Positions 26,271-37,934 of a stretch of DNA of 64,000 nt are shown here, one piece after another. The stretch's first letter is position 1. The number at the start of each line of letters is the position of its first letter. Below the pieces are notes generated by a model. It ran no database searches. It was not told the DNA's origin and saw only the letters and a list, made by a program, of their open reading frames with translations. The DNA lies in NCBI RefSeq assembly GCF_007954275.1, contig NZ_VOLT01000016.1:1-64000 (forward strand), written 5' to 3'. The stretch is from Colwellia demingiae (lineage in GTDB: Bacteria > Pseudomonadota > Gammaproteobacteria > Enterobacterales > Alteromonadaceae). The translations under genes and the position numbers were made by a program.

Positions 26271-29200
26271 ATGAAAACTAAACTCATATCACCAATCATT
26301 CTGTGGACGCTATTATTACTCGCTAATATGATGCTGATCGGCTGTGGGGATGAAAATACTAAGCCAACGGAAGAGGGGGTTGATGTTAACGTTTCAGTTG
26401 ATGCAAAAGTAAGTTCAAAACAGACAATAGCTACCGCCGAACCTAATGAAAGCAGTTTTAATTTACAGCAAGTACAAAAAGATTATGCCGAAACATCACT
26501 TACCGTATTAGACGTTTCTGAGCGTAACAAAGAGGGTAGAAACTCTGTTGCCATTACTTTATCCGTACCGCTTGACCCATCAAAAAACCATCAACAATAT
26601 TTCAACATTAGCGCTGCAGGCAAAGGTGCCATTGACGGTGCATGGGTTATTTCAAAGTCAGGTAAAACCATTTGGTTTCCGTATGTTGATCCCGACGCTT
26701 CTTTTGATGTAACCATTTATCAAGGGTTAGTGGCCGCAAATGGCAAAGTTTTAAGTAAAACGATAAACAAGAAGGTTAAAACGAGCAGCCTCACTGCGAG
26801 TATTAACTTTGATACTACAGGCGCCTTTTTAACTCAGGGATTAGGTAATGGTTTACCGGTAGTATCGGTGAACATAGATGCGGTAGACCTTAACTTTTAT
26901 CAAGTAAAAGAAAAAGATCGTCAACACTTTTTACAAGAAGTGTCCTATAAAAACTATCGCTGGGATATGAAGCGAATTACGCAATTTAGTTAGCTTGTTT
27001 ATAGTGGGCGATACGATCTCGACCAACCTAAAAATACCCGCGTTAAACGCAGTATCAACATTGAAGGCATTGCTGAGCTGGCAGAGCCAGGTATCTATTT
27101 AGCCGTGATGACCCAAGCGGGCGCTTACGATGATCACCAAGTTATGTGGTTCTCTGTAACCGATATAGGTTTGCATGCCCGTTTTTATAATGAACAGTTA
27201 GACGTTTATGCCTCGTCATTAAAAACTGGTAAAGCCATAGAAAAAGTAGCAATTACCTTAGTGAATGACAAAGGGCACATATTACAGCAAGGTGTTACCT
27301 CGCCAAGCGGCGAAGCTTCATTTGCCAGTAATTTAAAATCAGCTTCATTAATCATTGCGCAAAATGAGCAGCATTTTTCAATTATTGAACTTAATAAACC
27401 GGCACTGGATCTATCTGATTTTGATCTTGGTCTCCGCCCATATCGAGCTCAAGAGCTATTTATATATTCTCCTAGAAATTTATATCGTCCAGCAGAGTTT
27501 GTCGATTTTAATGCTTTATTACGTAGTGATGATGGTAAGTTAACGGCAAAAAGTATCTTATCTGCTGCGATTAAAAGTCCTGATGGCAGCAAAATAAAAA
27601 CCTTTAAGTGGCAAGGTGAGCAACAAGGCTATTACCACTATCAATGGCAAATCCCAAAGAGTGCTCAATTAGGAAATTGGCAACTTGAAGTGGTGAATGT
27701 TAATCGGGAAATATTTACTTATGACTTTAAAGTTGAAGAGTTTTTACCTGAACGCTTAAAAATCACCTTTAATGCTAAAGCGCCAAATGAAAGGTTGATA
27801 GCATCTAAAAAACAACAAGTTAAGTTACCTATTTTAGGCGAGTATTTATTTGGTGCACCAGCGTCAGGTAATCGACTTTCTACCCAAGTGAATACAACCC
27901 AGTGGCGAACTCCAGTTGAAGCATTACCAAAATTTGAATTTGGCGATATCAGACAAACACGTTTTAATAGTCGTACTGAACTTAAAGATATTGAATTAGA
28001 TGCCAAGGGACAAGCGAACATAAGCTATCAAGGTGATTGGAATGGTTTACATAGCCCTCTAAGAGTTAACTTTATCAGTAGTCTTTTTGAATCGGGTGGT
28101 CGTCCGGTAACACGTGCATATTCTGCTTTAGTCTGGCCTAGCGAGAAAATGTTAGGCATTAGAACCAGTTTTGGCGATGACAACCCCGCAGCAAATTCAA
28201 AGGTCAGTTTTGAACTTGTTAAAGCCTCACTTGATGGCACTAAGCATGCCGCCACTGCTTTAGATATTAAATTAATTCGAGAAGACCGACGTTATTTTTG
28301 GGTCTATTCTCAAAATCGAGGCTGGCATTATGAATGGAATGATAATGAGTTTGTTGAGCTAACGAGCTCGTTGACTATAAAAGAGGGTGCAACAGCAAGT
28401 GTTGATTTTCCTGTTTCTTGGGGCAGTTATCGCGTAGAAGTGCGTGATGTTAACAGCGGTTTATTATCGAGTGTGCAGTTTTATGCGGGCACAAATTGGT
28501 ATGCAGATTGGAAAAAGAGCCAATCAGGCAGCGGCGCTGCTAGACCTGATAAAGTTACCATGGCGCTGGATAAAGCAAATTATGCTCCTGGTGATCTTGT
28601 TAAAGTGAACATTGTTCCTCCACAAGCTGGTGAAGCGATTATTCTAGTGGAAGGAAATACTCCGCTTTGGTCAAAGCGGCAGTTTATTCCTGCTGAAGGT
28701 GCCATTGTTGAAATCCCTGTATCGGCAGACTGGCAACAGCACAACATCTATATCAGTGCGCTGGTATTACAGCCAGGTGATAAAATAAAAACCATAACCC
28801 CTAAACGTAGTTTTGGCTTGGTTCACTTACCACTTCAGCGTGAATCGAAAAAGCTCAATATTGAGTTTGAGGTCGCTGAAAAAGCGCTACCTAATAAAAC
28901 CTTACCCGTAAAAATAAAAGTGACTAACGCTGCGACTAATAAAGTGACTAATGTTTTAACTAACGTAACCACTGATAATGATAGCTCAGGAAAAGCAGTT
29001 TATGAGCCACAAGCGGAGCGCTTAGTAGATAAAGTTTATGTAACACTTGCTGCCGTTGATGTTGGCGTATTAAGTATTAGTGACTTTAAAACGCCTGATC
29101 CTTTTGAAGCTTTTTTTGGACAGCGCCGCTATGAAGTCGATTCTCGTGATGTTTATAGCCAAGTTATTGAAGTGAATCAGGCTGACAATGCCCGTTTACG

Positions 29201-31319
29201 TTTTGGTGGTGATAGTGATTTAACTCGAGGCGGCAAGGAGCCACAATCGGATGTGCAAATAGTCTCTTTATTTAGTGGTTTAGTGTCACTAGATGAAAAG
29301 GGTGAGGCCATCATTGAATTAGATATTCCTGATTTTAATGGTCGAATTCGATTAATGGCGTTAAGCTTTTCTGCCGATAAATTTGGTCATAACGATAAAG
29401 AAGTTACCATAGCAGCCCCCGTTGTTACGCAACTGGCTATGCCGAGGTTCTTAGCGATGGGAGATGAAACTACGCTGGCCTTAGATGTGACCAACCTTAG
29501 TGGTGAACAACAGCAGTTAACGGTACAGCTTAATGGCTCAGGTCCAATAAAAGCCTTTGAACGCACTAAAAACATCACCCTAGAAAATGGTGAGAAAACC
29601 ACTCTTAATTATACTGTTAATGCCTTAGCACATGAAGGAAAAGCAACGTTTTCATTGGTTGTATCTGGCAATAAGTTACTTGAGAATGTTAACCGAAACT
29701 GGTCTTTAGGCTTACGACCCGCTTATCCAGCAACGCTAACAAGTAGTCAGAAAATACTTCAACAAGGTGAAAGCTTACGTTTTGATCCAAAAGTAGCTCA
29801 AGCGTTATTTCCTGAAACAGTGCAAGCCTCTTTGACTATATCGCCTAGAGCAAACATTGACCTTCAAGCACAATTGACTCACTTATTACAATATCCTTAT
29901 GGTTGTTTAGAGCAAACCAGTAGTCGTGCTTATCCATTGCTTTTTGCTACGCCAGATAAACAAAAAAGTATGGGAATTAAAACGGTTAGTGAAGATAAAC
30001 GCTTGGACATGATCAATAAAGGCATCGAAAGATTGGCGATGTTACAGCTGAGTAATGGTGGTTATGGTTTATGGGATAATACCTCAGCAGAAGAGCACTG
30101 GTTAACGGCTTATGTTGCTGACTTTTTACTGAATGCCCGTGATATGGGTATTGCTGTACCTGAGGAAATGTTAGCTAAAACCTTAACGCGTTTGCAAAGC
30201 TACTTAGCGCGCACTCGACCTTTTTATAACGAGCGTTGGAGCGATGATGGCAAACATTATTACTTCGCCTATAAGGCTTATGCTGCTTATGTACTGTCTC
30301 GGGTTAATCAAGCGCCGCTAGGCACCTTACGTAATTTGGCTAAAAACCATAGTGCTAACGCCAAAACTGGGTTGTCGCAAACACACTTAGCATTGGCATT
30401 ATTTAATATGGGTGATAAAAAGCGTGGCGATCAATTAATGGCTATCGCTTTAAATAATTTACCGAAAAAGCGACAACAATACCTAGCTGATTACGGTAGC
30501 CAAATACGTGATTTAGCTTTAATAATCCATTTAATGTTAAAGCATGAACAGGCTAAAGAGCAGGCTATTGCCCTTAGTTTTACCTTGGCTAAACAGGTCA
30601 ATATACGTCAATATTTGAGTACGCAAGAGCGTAATGCCTTATTCTTAGCTGGCTTATCATTACAAAAATTTGAAGGGAAACCATGGTCTGCGAACGTTAT
30701 TCTTGGCGCGGCTAAAAATAAAATCAGCCAAACGTCGGTTTATCAGCAAGGTTTATCTAGTGAGACACTTCAGCATGAAGTGACTATCACCTCAGAAAAT
30801 AAACACCCTTTGTTAGCAAATATTAACGTTAGTGGTTACGGTAAAAAACCACCAAAAGAAAGCGCAAATGGTTTGTCGATTCAAAGGCAGTGGTTAAGCT
30901 TAAAAGGTAAAGAAACAAGTATTGAGCAAGTCAAAGTTGGACAATTATTCTTGGTTCATCTGCAAGTATCCGCAAAGCAGCGAACACCTGATGCACTGGT
31001 GGTTGACTTATTACCTGCTGGTTTTGAGTTGGAAAATCAAAACCTTTCCCATTCGATAAAGTTAGATGAGCTTAACGTTGACGGTAAAACGATTGAATAT
31101 TGGCAAAAGCACACCCCAATAAGCTATCAAGAGTATCGAGATGATCGTTTTGTTGCGGCACTTGAAGTTCGTCAACGTCGTACAGCCCACTTGTTCTATT
31201 TAGTGCGAGCAGTAACACCAGGCGTTTACAAGGTACCAGCGCCTTTGGTTGAAGATATGTATCGACCAGAGCTTAGAGGTATTGGTGGTGCTACTGGCGA
31301 TATAAGTATTAGCCAGTAA
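26271..31319 (+). pseudogene. Alpha-2-macroglobulin-like lipoprotein, interrupted by an in-frame TAG
   Basis: A bacterial alpha-2-macroglobulin of the YfhM type, paired with pbpC as usual; it traps proteases in the periplasm. It reads as one frame of about 1,682 codons except for TAG at 26991-26993. The first 240 codons (lipobox LIGC, Cys25) and the remainder are in the same frame, and the codons just after the TAG (LVYSGRYDLD) are typical of the family, so a single CAG-to-TAG change fits. An internal ATG at 27105 could give a 1,404-residue product without signal peptide. The thioester motif YGCLEQ (Cys1212, codon 29904-29906) is intact, as are the macroglobulin domains and the PYRPAEFVDF-like segment. 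The gene may be recently inactivated, read through, or mis-sequenced. Confidence 0.82.
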
Positions 31320-31368
31320 ATGCACAATAAAAACTATTAATCCCAAAGGAATGCATATTGGTACTGTC

Positions 31369-33741
31369 ATGATTAAACAAGGTTTAACGACTATTATTCG
31401 TTGGTGTAAACATCAACGAATAATGGCCTATTTGGCGTTAGCTTTGTTTATATCTATTCCTATACTGTTTACCCTCGATAGTCTGTTTCCTTTAAACTTA
31501 CCTGAAAATAACAAGCTATTTGCGCGAGTAGTGGTGGATGAAAATAATCGACCATTGCGCAGCTTTGCCGATAAAAATGGTATTTGGCGCTACCCAATAA
31601 AATTACATCAAGTATCCCCGCTATATATCGAAGCATTAATTAATTATGAAGATCGTTGGTTCTGGCATCATCCAGGCATCAACCCACTTTCATTGCTTAG
31701 AGCGGCAATACAGAACGTAACCAATAATAAAATTGTCTCAGGAGGATCTACGCTATCAATGCAGGTGGCGAGGATTTTACACCCCCATAAGCGAAGTTTA
31801 TGGGGGAAAAGTAAACAACTATTAAGAACCCTACAACTAGAATGGCAGCTAGATAAAAAGCAGATCCTACAGATTTACCTTAATACCGCGCCTTTTGGCG
31901 GAACCATTGAGGGAGTACAAGCGGCAAGTTTTACTTATTTGAATAAATCGGCACAAGAACTTACTCATGCTGAAGCTGCGTTACTGGCGGTATTACCACA
32001 AGCGCCAACACGATATCGTCCTGATTTACACGCCCAAGCAGCTCAAAATGCACGAAATAAAGTATTACAACGGCTGGTAGACTTTGATGTATGGCGACAA
32101 GACATTGTTGATGATGCTTTGTTAGAGCAAGTTTTTAGCTTTAACTATCGACCTAAACAATTAGCGCCTCTGTTGGCTCGACGGTTATTGAATCATTCAA
32201 ACGGTCAGTCAGTGGTAAAAAGCACTATCGATAGTGATTTACAGCTGGCGTTACAAGATTCACTCACTTCTTACATGACAGGTTTACCCAAACAAAGCTC
32301 AGCGGCTATTTTAGTGGTAGAAAATAAAAGCTCAGCAGTAAAGGCCTATATTGGCACCGCAGATTTTGCCAATGTTCAACGACATGGTTATGTTGATATG
32401 GTGCAGGCCATACGTTCACCGGGATCAACACTTAAACCTTTTATCTATGGCTTAGCATTAGATGAGGGGTTAATTCATTCACAATCTTTACTGGCTGATG
32501 TACCGCGCAGTTGGGGAGATTATCGGCCCAGTAATTTTAATGGTGCCTTTAATGGGCCAGTGGCAGCCGCCGATGCCTTACAGCGTTCTCTCAATATGCC
32601 TGCCGTTGACCTATTAGAACGCTATGGCGTTAATCGCTTTGTTGCACAACTAGAAAATGCAGGGTTAACTTTATCTATCCCTGGAGGAAAGCCTAACTTA
32701 GCTATTATTTTAGGTGGCGCAGGTACCTCACTAGAGCAACTTGTTGAAAGTTACTCGGCTTTTGCTAACCAAGGTAAAGTAAGCCAACTACGCTTTTTGC
32801 AAAAAGAGTTAATGCAAGATAAACAAACACGTAATTTACTTTCTCCTGAGAGTGCCTGGGTGATTCAAGAACTCTTAGCGGGTATTGAGCGACCCGGCAG
32901 TATCGATACCTTTGCTTCATCTTTACAGGAAGGAAATATGGCATGGAAGACCGGTACAAGTTATGGATTTCGTGACTCTTGGGCTATCGGAGTAACTAAA
33001 GAATACACCCTAGGCGTATGGCTAGGCAGGCCAGATGGCACCGCAATGCCAGGGCATTATGGTAGTGTTAGTGCAGGGCCTTTATTATTTAACGTGGCTG
33101 ATCGTCTTAATTTAAGTGCACAACAAATAACAAAACCTGACAAGGTAACAAAAGAGACTATTTGCTGGCCTTTAGGCACAAGAAAAAGCGAAAATCGGGT
33201 GAGTGATTGTCAGGTAGAACACCAAGCATGGATTATTGACGATACTGTGCCGCCTACTTGGCACACCAGTGATGTAGATGCATGGCAAAGCGGTCTTTTT
33301 ACCTTTTGGAGTAACCCACAGAGCAAGTTGAGAGTTTCTATGGATTGCTCAATGTTGCCGAAAAAAGTTAACAGTGTCGCTGTTTGGCCTAAAGTATTAG
33401 AGCCGTGGATTAAAATAAAACACCGACGGTTTAAATTGATACCTATGCTAGACCCTCAGTGCGCCAGTCCTGATATAGCCTCAAGTGCGACCTTAAAAAT
33501 TACCGGTATTGAAGAGGGGAGTATTTATCGAAAATCAGGAAATAAAGGTAAAACACCCAGTGTATGGCTAAAAAGTATTGGCGGCTTAGGCACGCACAAT
33601 TGGTATATCAATGGCAAACATAGCTATCAAATTAAGCCAAACCAAGCCAAAGAGCACTTATTATCAACCATTGGTAAGCAGCAGATCATAGTGCAAGACC
33701 AGCAAGGAAATAGTGATATGGTTACTCTGTATGTCGAGTAA
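31369..33741 (+). CDS. pbpC: Penicillin-binding protein 1C
   Basis: A bifunctional peptidoglycan synthase of about 790 residues. Order: one N-terminal membrane anchor (about 16-40), glycosyltransferase domain with the GT51 motifs EDRWFWHHPG and GGSTLSMQ, transpeptidase domain with SPGSTLKPF (SxxK), SLN and KTGTSYGFRD, then a C-terminal PBP1C-specific domain. It is paired with the macroglobulin gene, 49 bases apart, as in E. coli and many others. AAAGGA abuts the in-frame ATG at 31351 with no spacer, so 31369 is preferred; the difference is six residues. The catalytic residues are all present, so it appears functional though its partner gene is broken. Confidence 0.92.
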   Translation: MIKQGLTTIIRWCKHQRIMAYLALALFISIPILFTLDSLFPLNLPENNKLFARVVVDENNRPLRSFADKNGIWRYPIKLHQVSPLYIEALINYEDRWFWHHPGINPLSLLRAAIQNVTNNKIVSGGSTLSMQVARILHPHKRSLWGKSKQLLRTLQLEWQLDKKQILQIYLNTAPFGGTIEGVQAASFTYLNKSAQELTHAEAALLAVLPQAPTRYRPDLHAQAAQNARNKVLQRLVDFDVWRQDIVDDALLEQVFSFNYRPKQLAPLLARRLLNHSNGQSVVKSTIDSDLQLALQDSLTSYMTGLPKQSSAAILVVENKSSAVKAYIGTADFANVQRHGYVDMVQAIRSPGSTLKPFIYGLALDEGLIHSQSLLADVPRSWGDYRPSNFNGAFNGPVAAADALQRSLNMPAVDLLERYGVNRFVAQLENAGLTLSIPGGKPNLAIILGGAGTSLEQLVESYSAFANQGKVSQLRFLQKELMQDKQTRNLLSPESAWVIQELLAGIERPGSIDTFASSLQEGNMAWKTGTSYGFRDSWAIGVTKEYTLGVWLGRPDGTAMPGHYGSVSAGPLLFNVADRLNLSAQQITKPDKVTKETICWPLGTRKSENRVSDCQVEHQAWIIDDTVPPTWHTSDVDAWQSGLFTFWSNPQSKLRVSMDCSMLPKKVNSVAVWPKVLEPWIKIKHRRFKLIPMLDPQCASPDIASSATLKITGIEEGSIYRKSGNKGKTPSVWLKSIGGLGTHNWYINGKHSYQIKPNQAKEHLLSTIGKQQIIVQDQQGNSDMVTLYVE

Positions 33742-33845
33742 AATAGACAAGTAAAAGTAACTGTTTTTATATACAGTTTTAGTGCAGTATAGCGATATAC
33801 CCTAATACCTTAGTCATTGAAAAAAGTTGGATTCAAATAATCACT

Positions 33846-34967
33846 ATGGAACCTTTTAAAAATTTATACAATGAAGGCTTTTATCTCACTTTATCGATAC
33901 ATTTAAAAGCATGTTTGCCAGACTTTGATGAGCAAGAATTCATGGCGCTTATGTTATGCGATAATTTTGAGGCATTAGAGCTGAAAGAGCGCATGAGCCA
34001 TACCAAAGCCATAATGCATCAGTTTATGCCAACTGACTTCCCCCAAGCCGCCGAAATTTTAGTTAAGTTAATCGCCAGTTTGACCAAGGTAGGCATTACA
34101 GAAGGCAGTGTTGAATATATGTTCTTACCGGAATATATAGAAACCTATGGCATAGATCACTTTCAAGAATCGGTTGACGTTATGGAGAAGGTAACGCAAT
34201 TTACCAGTGGTGAATTTGCGGTTCGACCTTTCTTAATTAAATACGGTAATAAAATGTTGGCGCAGATGATCTTATGGAGCCAACATGAGCATTACTCGGT
34301 TAGGCGTTTAGCCAGTGAAGGCAGTCGGCCTCGTCTACCGTGGGCTATAGCTCTGCAGGAATATAAGAAAAATCCCGTTGAACTCTTACCCATATTACAT
34401 CGCCTAATTGATGACCCAACAGAAATTGTGCGCCGTAGTGCTGCTAACAACTTAAATGATATCGCCAAAGATAATCCGCAAGTGGTGATTGATTTTGTCA
34501 AAGAATACCTAGGTAAAAGTGAACAGTTTGACCGAACGCTTAAACATGCTTGTCGAACGTTATTAAAACAAGCTTGCCCAGAAGCATTAGCACTTTTTGG
34601 TTATGACAGCACGGGTATTGAACTCACTGAATTTGAAATACTAACTAATGAGGTTAATTTTGGCGAGTACGCTCAATTCAGTTTTTCCTTAAAAAACACC
34701 TCAACAATAAGTAAAAAAATACGCTTGGAATATGGACTGTATTTTATGAAAAAGAACGGTCAACTGTCGAAAAAGGTTTTCAAAATCAGTGAACGTAATC
34801 TTGCGGCTAACGAGTCACATAAAGTGGAGCGAAAGCAGAGTTTTAAAGCGATAAGCACACGAGTGTTATATCCAGGAAAACACCAAGTATCAATCATACT
34901 TAATGGCAGGGAATTTGCGCCTAAAGACTTTGTCTTGATAGGTGCTGCTGACTCATTACCCATATAA
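33846..34967 (+). CDS. alkC: AlkC-like DNA alkylation-repair protein with C-terminal Ig-like domain
   Basis: A 373-residue protein of HEAT-like helical repeats (about 1-260) followed by a beta-rich segment (275-370) resembling the Ig-like domain of some AlkC proteins. Typical AlkC/AlkD sequence is SVRRLASEGSRPRLPWAIAL and DPTEIVRRSAANNLNDIAKD. Family members excise N3-alkylated purines from DNA. The gene overlaps nothing upstream; its 3' end is about 35 bases before the start of the Kelch protein. The C-terminal domain is predicted from strand-like pattern only. Confidence 0.78.
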   Translation: MEPFKNLYNEGFYLTLSIHLKACLPDFDEQEFMALMLCDNFEALELKERMSHTKAIMHQFMPTDFPQAAEILVKLIASLTKVGITEGSVEYMFLPEYIETYGIDHFQESVDVMEKVTQFTSGEFAVRPFLIKYGNKMLAQMILWSQHEHYSVRRLASEGSRPRLPWAIALQEYKKNPVELLPILHRLIDDPTEIVRRSAANNLNDIAKDNPQVVIDFVKEYLGKSEQFDRTLKHACRTLLKQACPEALALFGYDSTGIELTEFEILTNEVNFGEYAQFSFSLKNTSTISKKIRLEYGLYFMKKNGQLSKKVFKISERNLAANESHKVERKQSFKAISTRVLYPGKHQVSIILNGREFAPKDFVLIGAADSLPI

Positions 34968-35001
34968 CATGCTAAACATGCTAAACATTCGGAACATAAT
35001 T

Positions 35002-36129
35002 ATGCCTAAACCATTTTTTGACACTGCTAATATCTTTACTAAAAGTACAAAGGTGATCTTTTATTTTACTGTTCTGTTTAGTTTTACCCTATCTGCTCGG
35101 GCTGATTCACTAAATGAAACTGACTTAGCTTTGTTACCTGAGCCTGTCGCTAATAATGCTGTTACTCATGTTTCTATCGAGAATAAACACTATTTATTGT
35201 CTTTTTCTGGTTTAGGTAAAAATAAAATTTATCAAGATGTTCATAATAAGGCATTTATCTATGATGTTAGTCTGAAAAAATGGACGTCTATTGCTCCTGT
35301 TCCGATTGAAAAACCGATTAAGGGTTTAACGGGGCGCTTGGCTAGTGTTGCAACGAGCATAAAAAATAAGGCTTATGTTTTTGGCGGTTATACCGTTGCT
35401 AAAGATCATAGTGAAGTATCAGTACCTGATGTTTATTCTTATGATGTGATTAATGCTAACTATAAAAAGCTGGCATCAATGCCTGTGCCTGTCGATGATA
35501 GCGTTGCGCTACCTTACGATAACCGATATATCTATTTAGTCAGTGGTTGGCATAATGATGGTAATGTTAACTTGGTTCAGTTATACGACATAAAAACAAA
35601 CACTTGGAAGCAAGCTAGTCCATTTCCAGGTAAACCTGTGTTTGGACATGCAGGCGGAATTGTCGGCAATACTCTGGTTATTTGTGACGGCGTACGAGTC
35701 GATGTTCATATCAGTAAGCGCCGAAGTTATGCTGCTGAAGCAAATTGTTATTTAGGAAAAATAGATCGACAAAATCGAAGTGAAATCTCGTGGCAGTTAT
35801 TATCCCACCCGACAGGAAAATCAAGATACCGCATGGCAGCAACAGGTGTTGATAAATATCAAAAAATTGTTTTTATAGGTGGCAGCGACAATCCTTATAA
35901 CTTCAATGGTATAGGTTATAACGGTCAGGCTTCATCTCCCGATAATGGCGTCTGGATTTATGATATTAAAACCCAAGGTTGGCAAGTTAAAACAACAAGT
36001 ACCGCAACAATGGATCACCGCGGTTTACTACTCATAGATGAACAGTTATTAACGATTGGCGGTATGGGCAAAAATCAACGGGTTCTACAAACCATTAATC
36101 AGCACGGTAATATTAACGATTACTTTTGA
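35002..36129 (+). CDS. Kelch-repeat exported protein, NanM-like
   Basis: A protein of about 375 residues: signal peptide ending at ARA (about residue 35), then Kelch-type beta-propeller repeats (KAYVFGGYTV, YIYLVSGWHN, IVFIGGSDNPYNFNGIGYNG, LLTIGGMG). The pattern resembles N-acetylneuraminate epimerase (mutarotase) NanM, but no sialic acid genes lie nearby, so the activity is not assigned. Upstream in-frame ATGs at 34942 onward would overlap alkC; 35002, after CGGAACATAATT, gives a clean signal peptide. Confidence 0.75.
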   Translation: MPKPFFDTANIFTKSTKVIFYFTVLFSFTLSARADSLNETDLALLPEPVANNAVTHVSIENKHYLLSFSGLGKNKIYQDVHNKAFIYDVSLKKWTSIAPVPIEKPIKGLTGRLASVATSIKNKAYVFGGYTVAKDHSEVSVPDVYSYDVINANYKKLASMPVPVDDSVALPYDNRYIYLVSGWHNDGNVNLVQLYDIKTNTWKQASPFPGKPVFGHAGGIVGNTLVICDGVRVDVHISKRRSYAAEANCYLGKIDRQNRSEISWQLLSHPTGKSRYRMAATGVDKYQKIVFIGGSDNPYNFNGIGYNGQASSPDNGVWIYDIKTQGWQVKTTSTATMDHRGLLLIDEQLLTIGGMGKNQRVLQTINQHGNINDYF

Positions 36130-36340
36130 ATGCGCAGCACTGTTTTGCAATAAAGCTACTAAGACTTCTTCTATGATCCTTTTATGTTTTCAATACTTTT
36201 AGGATGCGAATATAGGATGAGAACCTAGGGTGTAACAGAGAGCAGTTCGAACTATTCTCTTAGGCATTCGGCTGAATTCTACATTTCGAGGTAACATGGG
36301 TATACTGTGAGCTTATTAGTTGTAGCAATGGGAATAAATA

Positions 36341-36718
36341 ATGGAAATGGATGAATCAATTAACGTTTTTGGTGAAGCGTTAGTAGGCTGTGGTGGAGAT
36401 CCCGTAACTGGATTTTTTCGTGATAATAAATGCAATACCTCGGATCAAGATGTTGGTTCGCATACCATCTGTATTGAAGCAAGTCAGCAGTTTTTAGAGT
36501 TTTCTCGCTTTAAAGGTAATGATTTATCAACGCCAAGACCTGAGTTTAATTTTGAAGGGATAAAAGTTGGAGATACTTGGTGTTTATGTGCAGAGCGCTG
36601 GTTAGAGGCTTATCAAGGCGATAGAGCACCAAGAGTTCATTTGAGAAAGACGCATATTAAAGCCTTAGAAATAGTGCCTATTGAGATATTGAAAAAATTT
36701 GCATTAGACTTAAGTTAA
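36341..36718 (+). CDS. DUF2237 family protein
   Basis: A 125-residue protein closely matching DUF2237: NVFGEALVGCGGDPVTGFFRD, NTSDQDVGSHTICIEA, GNDLSTPRPEFNFEGIKVGDTWCLCAERW (quoted in parts) and a C-terminal THIKALEIVP. Cys17, Cys31, Cys45 and the CLC pair at about 82-84 are conserved. It is cytoplasmic and of unknown function. GGGA lies 7 bases before the ATG. It is a single gene between the Kelch protein and prolyl aminopeptidase. Confidence 0.85.
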   Translation: MEMDESINVFGEALVGCGGDPVTGFFRDNKCNTSDQDVGSHTICIEASQQFLEFSRFKGNDLSTPRPEFNFEGIKVGDTWCLCAERWLEAYQGDRAPRVHLRKTHIKALEIVPIEILKKFALDLS

Positions 36719-36817
36719 TCAACATCAGTTAATTAACTTAACGTAATCAAAGTAACGTAATCAAAATAATTCAAGTCTTAGCTTAATAGCAGAATATGCC
36801 TGAAGAGAATTTATAGT

Positions 36818-37774
36818 ATGAATAACATGAATCAGTTTTACCCTGAAATATCCCCGTTTAATGATTTTTTACTTGATGTCGATGGTCAACATCAAATCTA
36901 TGTAGAACAATGTGGTAATCCTAAAGGTCAACCTGTGCTTTTCATTCACGGCGGCCCTGGAGGCGGTTGTTCAATTAACGACAGGCGTTTTTTTGATCCT
37001 GAGCAATACCATATAATTTTATTTGATCAACGTGGCTGCGGTCGTTCATTACCTCACGGTTGTTTAGAGAATAACGAAACGAATTATTTAGTCGAAGACA
37101 TCGAAAAAATTCGCCAACACTTACATATTCAACAGTGGCATGTTTTCGGTGGTTCATGGGGTTCTACGTTATCCTTGGTTTATGCTCAATCGCATCCGGT
37201 AAGTGTTAAAAGTTTAGTATTACGCGGTATCTTCCTTGGACGCGATGTTGATACCAACTGGACATTTTCAGGTGGCGGGGCAACACGTATCTTCCCAGAT
37301 TATTGGCAAGATTATGTTGATGTACTTCCGCTAGGTAGAGAACAAGCGACAACCAAAGCAGCTTACGAAATGTTAATTGGTGATGATAAAGCCCTAGCGC
37401 AAAAAATAGCAACGGCTTGGAGTATTTGGGAAATTCGTTGTTGTACATTAATACCCGATCAAGCCTTTGTTGATGCGGCAACGGGTGATGACCATGCTTG
37501 GACATTAGCTCGTCATGAAGCGCACTTTATGGTTAATGATTGTTTTTTAACTGACAATCAAATTTTAGCGAACTGCGACAAAATAAAAGATATTCCAACG
37601 GCTATCGTTCATGGTCGTTATGATATTGTTTGCCCTGCTGATAATGCCTGGTTATTACATCAACAGTTACCTAAATCGAGTCTTGTTATTAGTGAGGCAT
37701 CGGGACATGCCTCGGTTGAACCAAACACTAAGCATCACTTGATCGCGGCAACTCAAGCAATGTTAGCGTTATAA
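36818..37774 (+). CDS. pip: Prolyl aminopeptidase
   Basis: A 318-residue S33-family alpha/beta hydrolase removing N-terminal proline from peptides. Marks are HGGPGGG near residue 45, the nucleophile elbow GGSWGSTLSL (Ser about 111), the WEIRCCTL segment and HGRYDIVCP with the catalytic Asp, followed by SGHASVEP with the His. Length equals the usual 317. An ATG three codons downstream (36827) is an alternative start. It ends about 10 bp before a strong hairpin. Confidence 0.92.
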   Translation: MNNMNQFYPEISPFNDFLLDVDGQHQIYVEQCGNPKGQPVLFIHGGPGGGCSINDRRFFDPEQYHIILFDQRGCGRSLPHGCLENNETNYLVEDIEKIRQHLHIQQWHVFGGSWGSTLSLVYAQSHPVSVKSLVLRGIFLGRDVDTNWTFSGGGATRIFPDYWQDYVDVLPLGREQATTKAAYEMLIGDDKALAQKIATAWSIWEIRCCTLIPDQAFVDAATGDDHAWTLARHEAHFMVNDCFLTDNQILANCDKIKDIPTAIVHGRYDIVCPADNAWLLHQQLPKSSLVISEASGHASVEPNTKHHLIAATQAMLAL

Positions 37775-37783
37775 CATTCGTTT

Positions 37784-37822
37784 ATGACAACAAAGCAAAA
37801 TTTTTTATGCTTGTGTTGTCAT
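37784..37822 (+). terminator. Hairpin downstream of pip
   Basis: ATGACAACA (37784-37792) and AAGCA pair with TGCTT and TGTTGTCAT (37808-37822), 14 bp with one bulged G. There is no T-tract after it, so termination is uncertain. Confidence 0.4.
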
Positions 37823-37934
37823 CACTACCTCGCTACTTGCGTGAAAGTAACGTAAAATAGCCGACATTATACTATTTACACCTTTTTCTCGTCTTATAAA
37901 CGAGCAACTGTAGCCAGAGACTTATAGGCCATCC

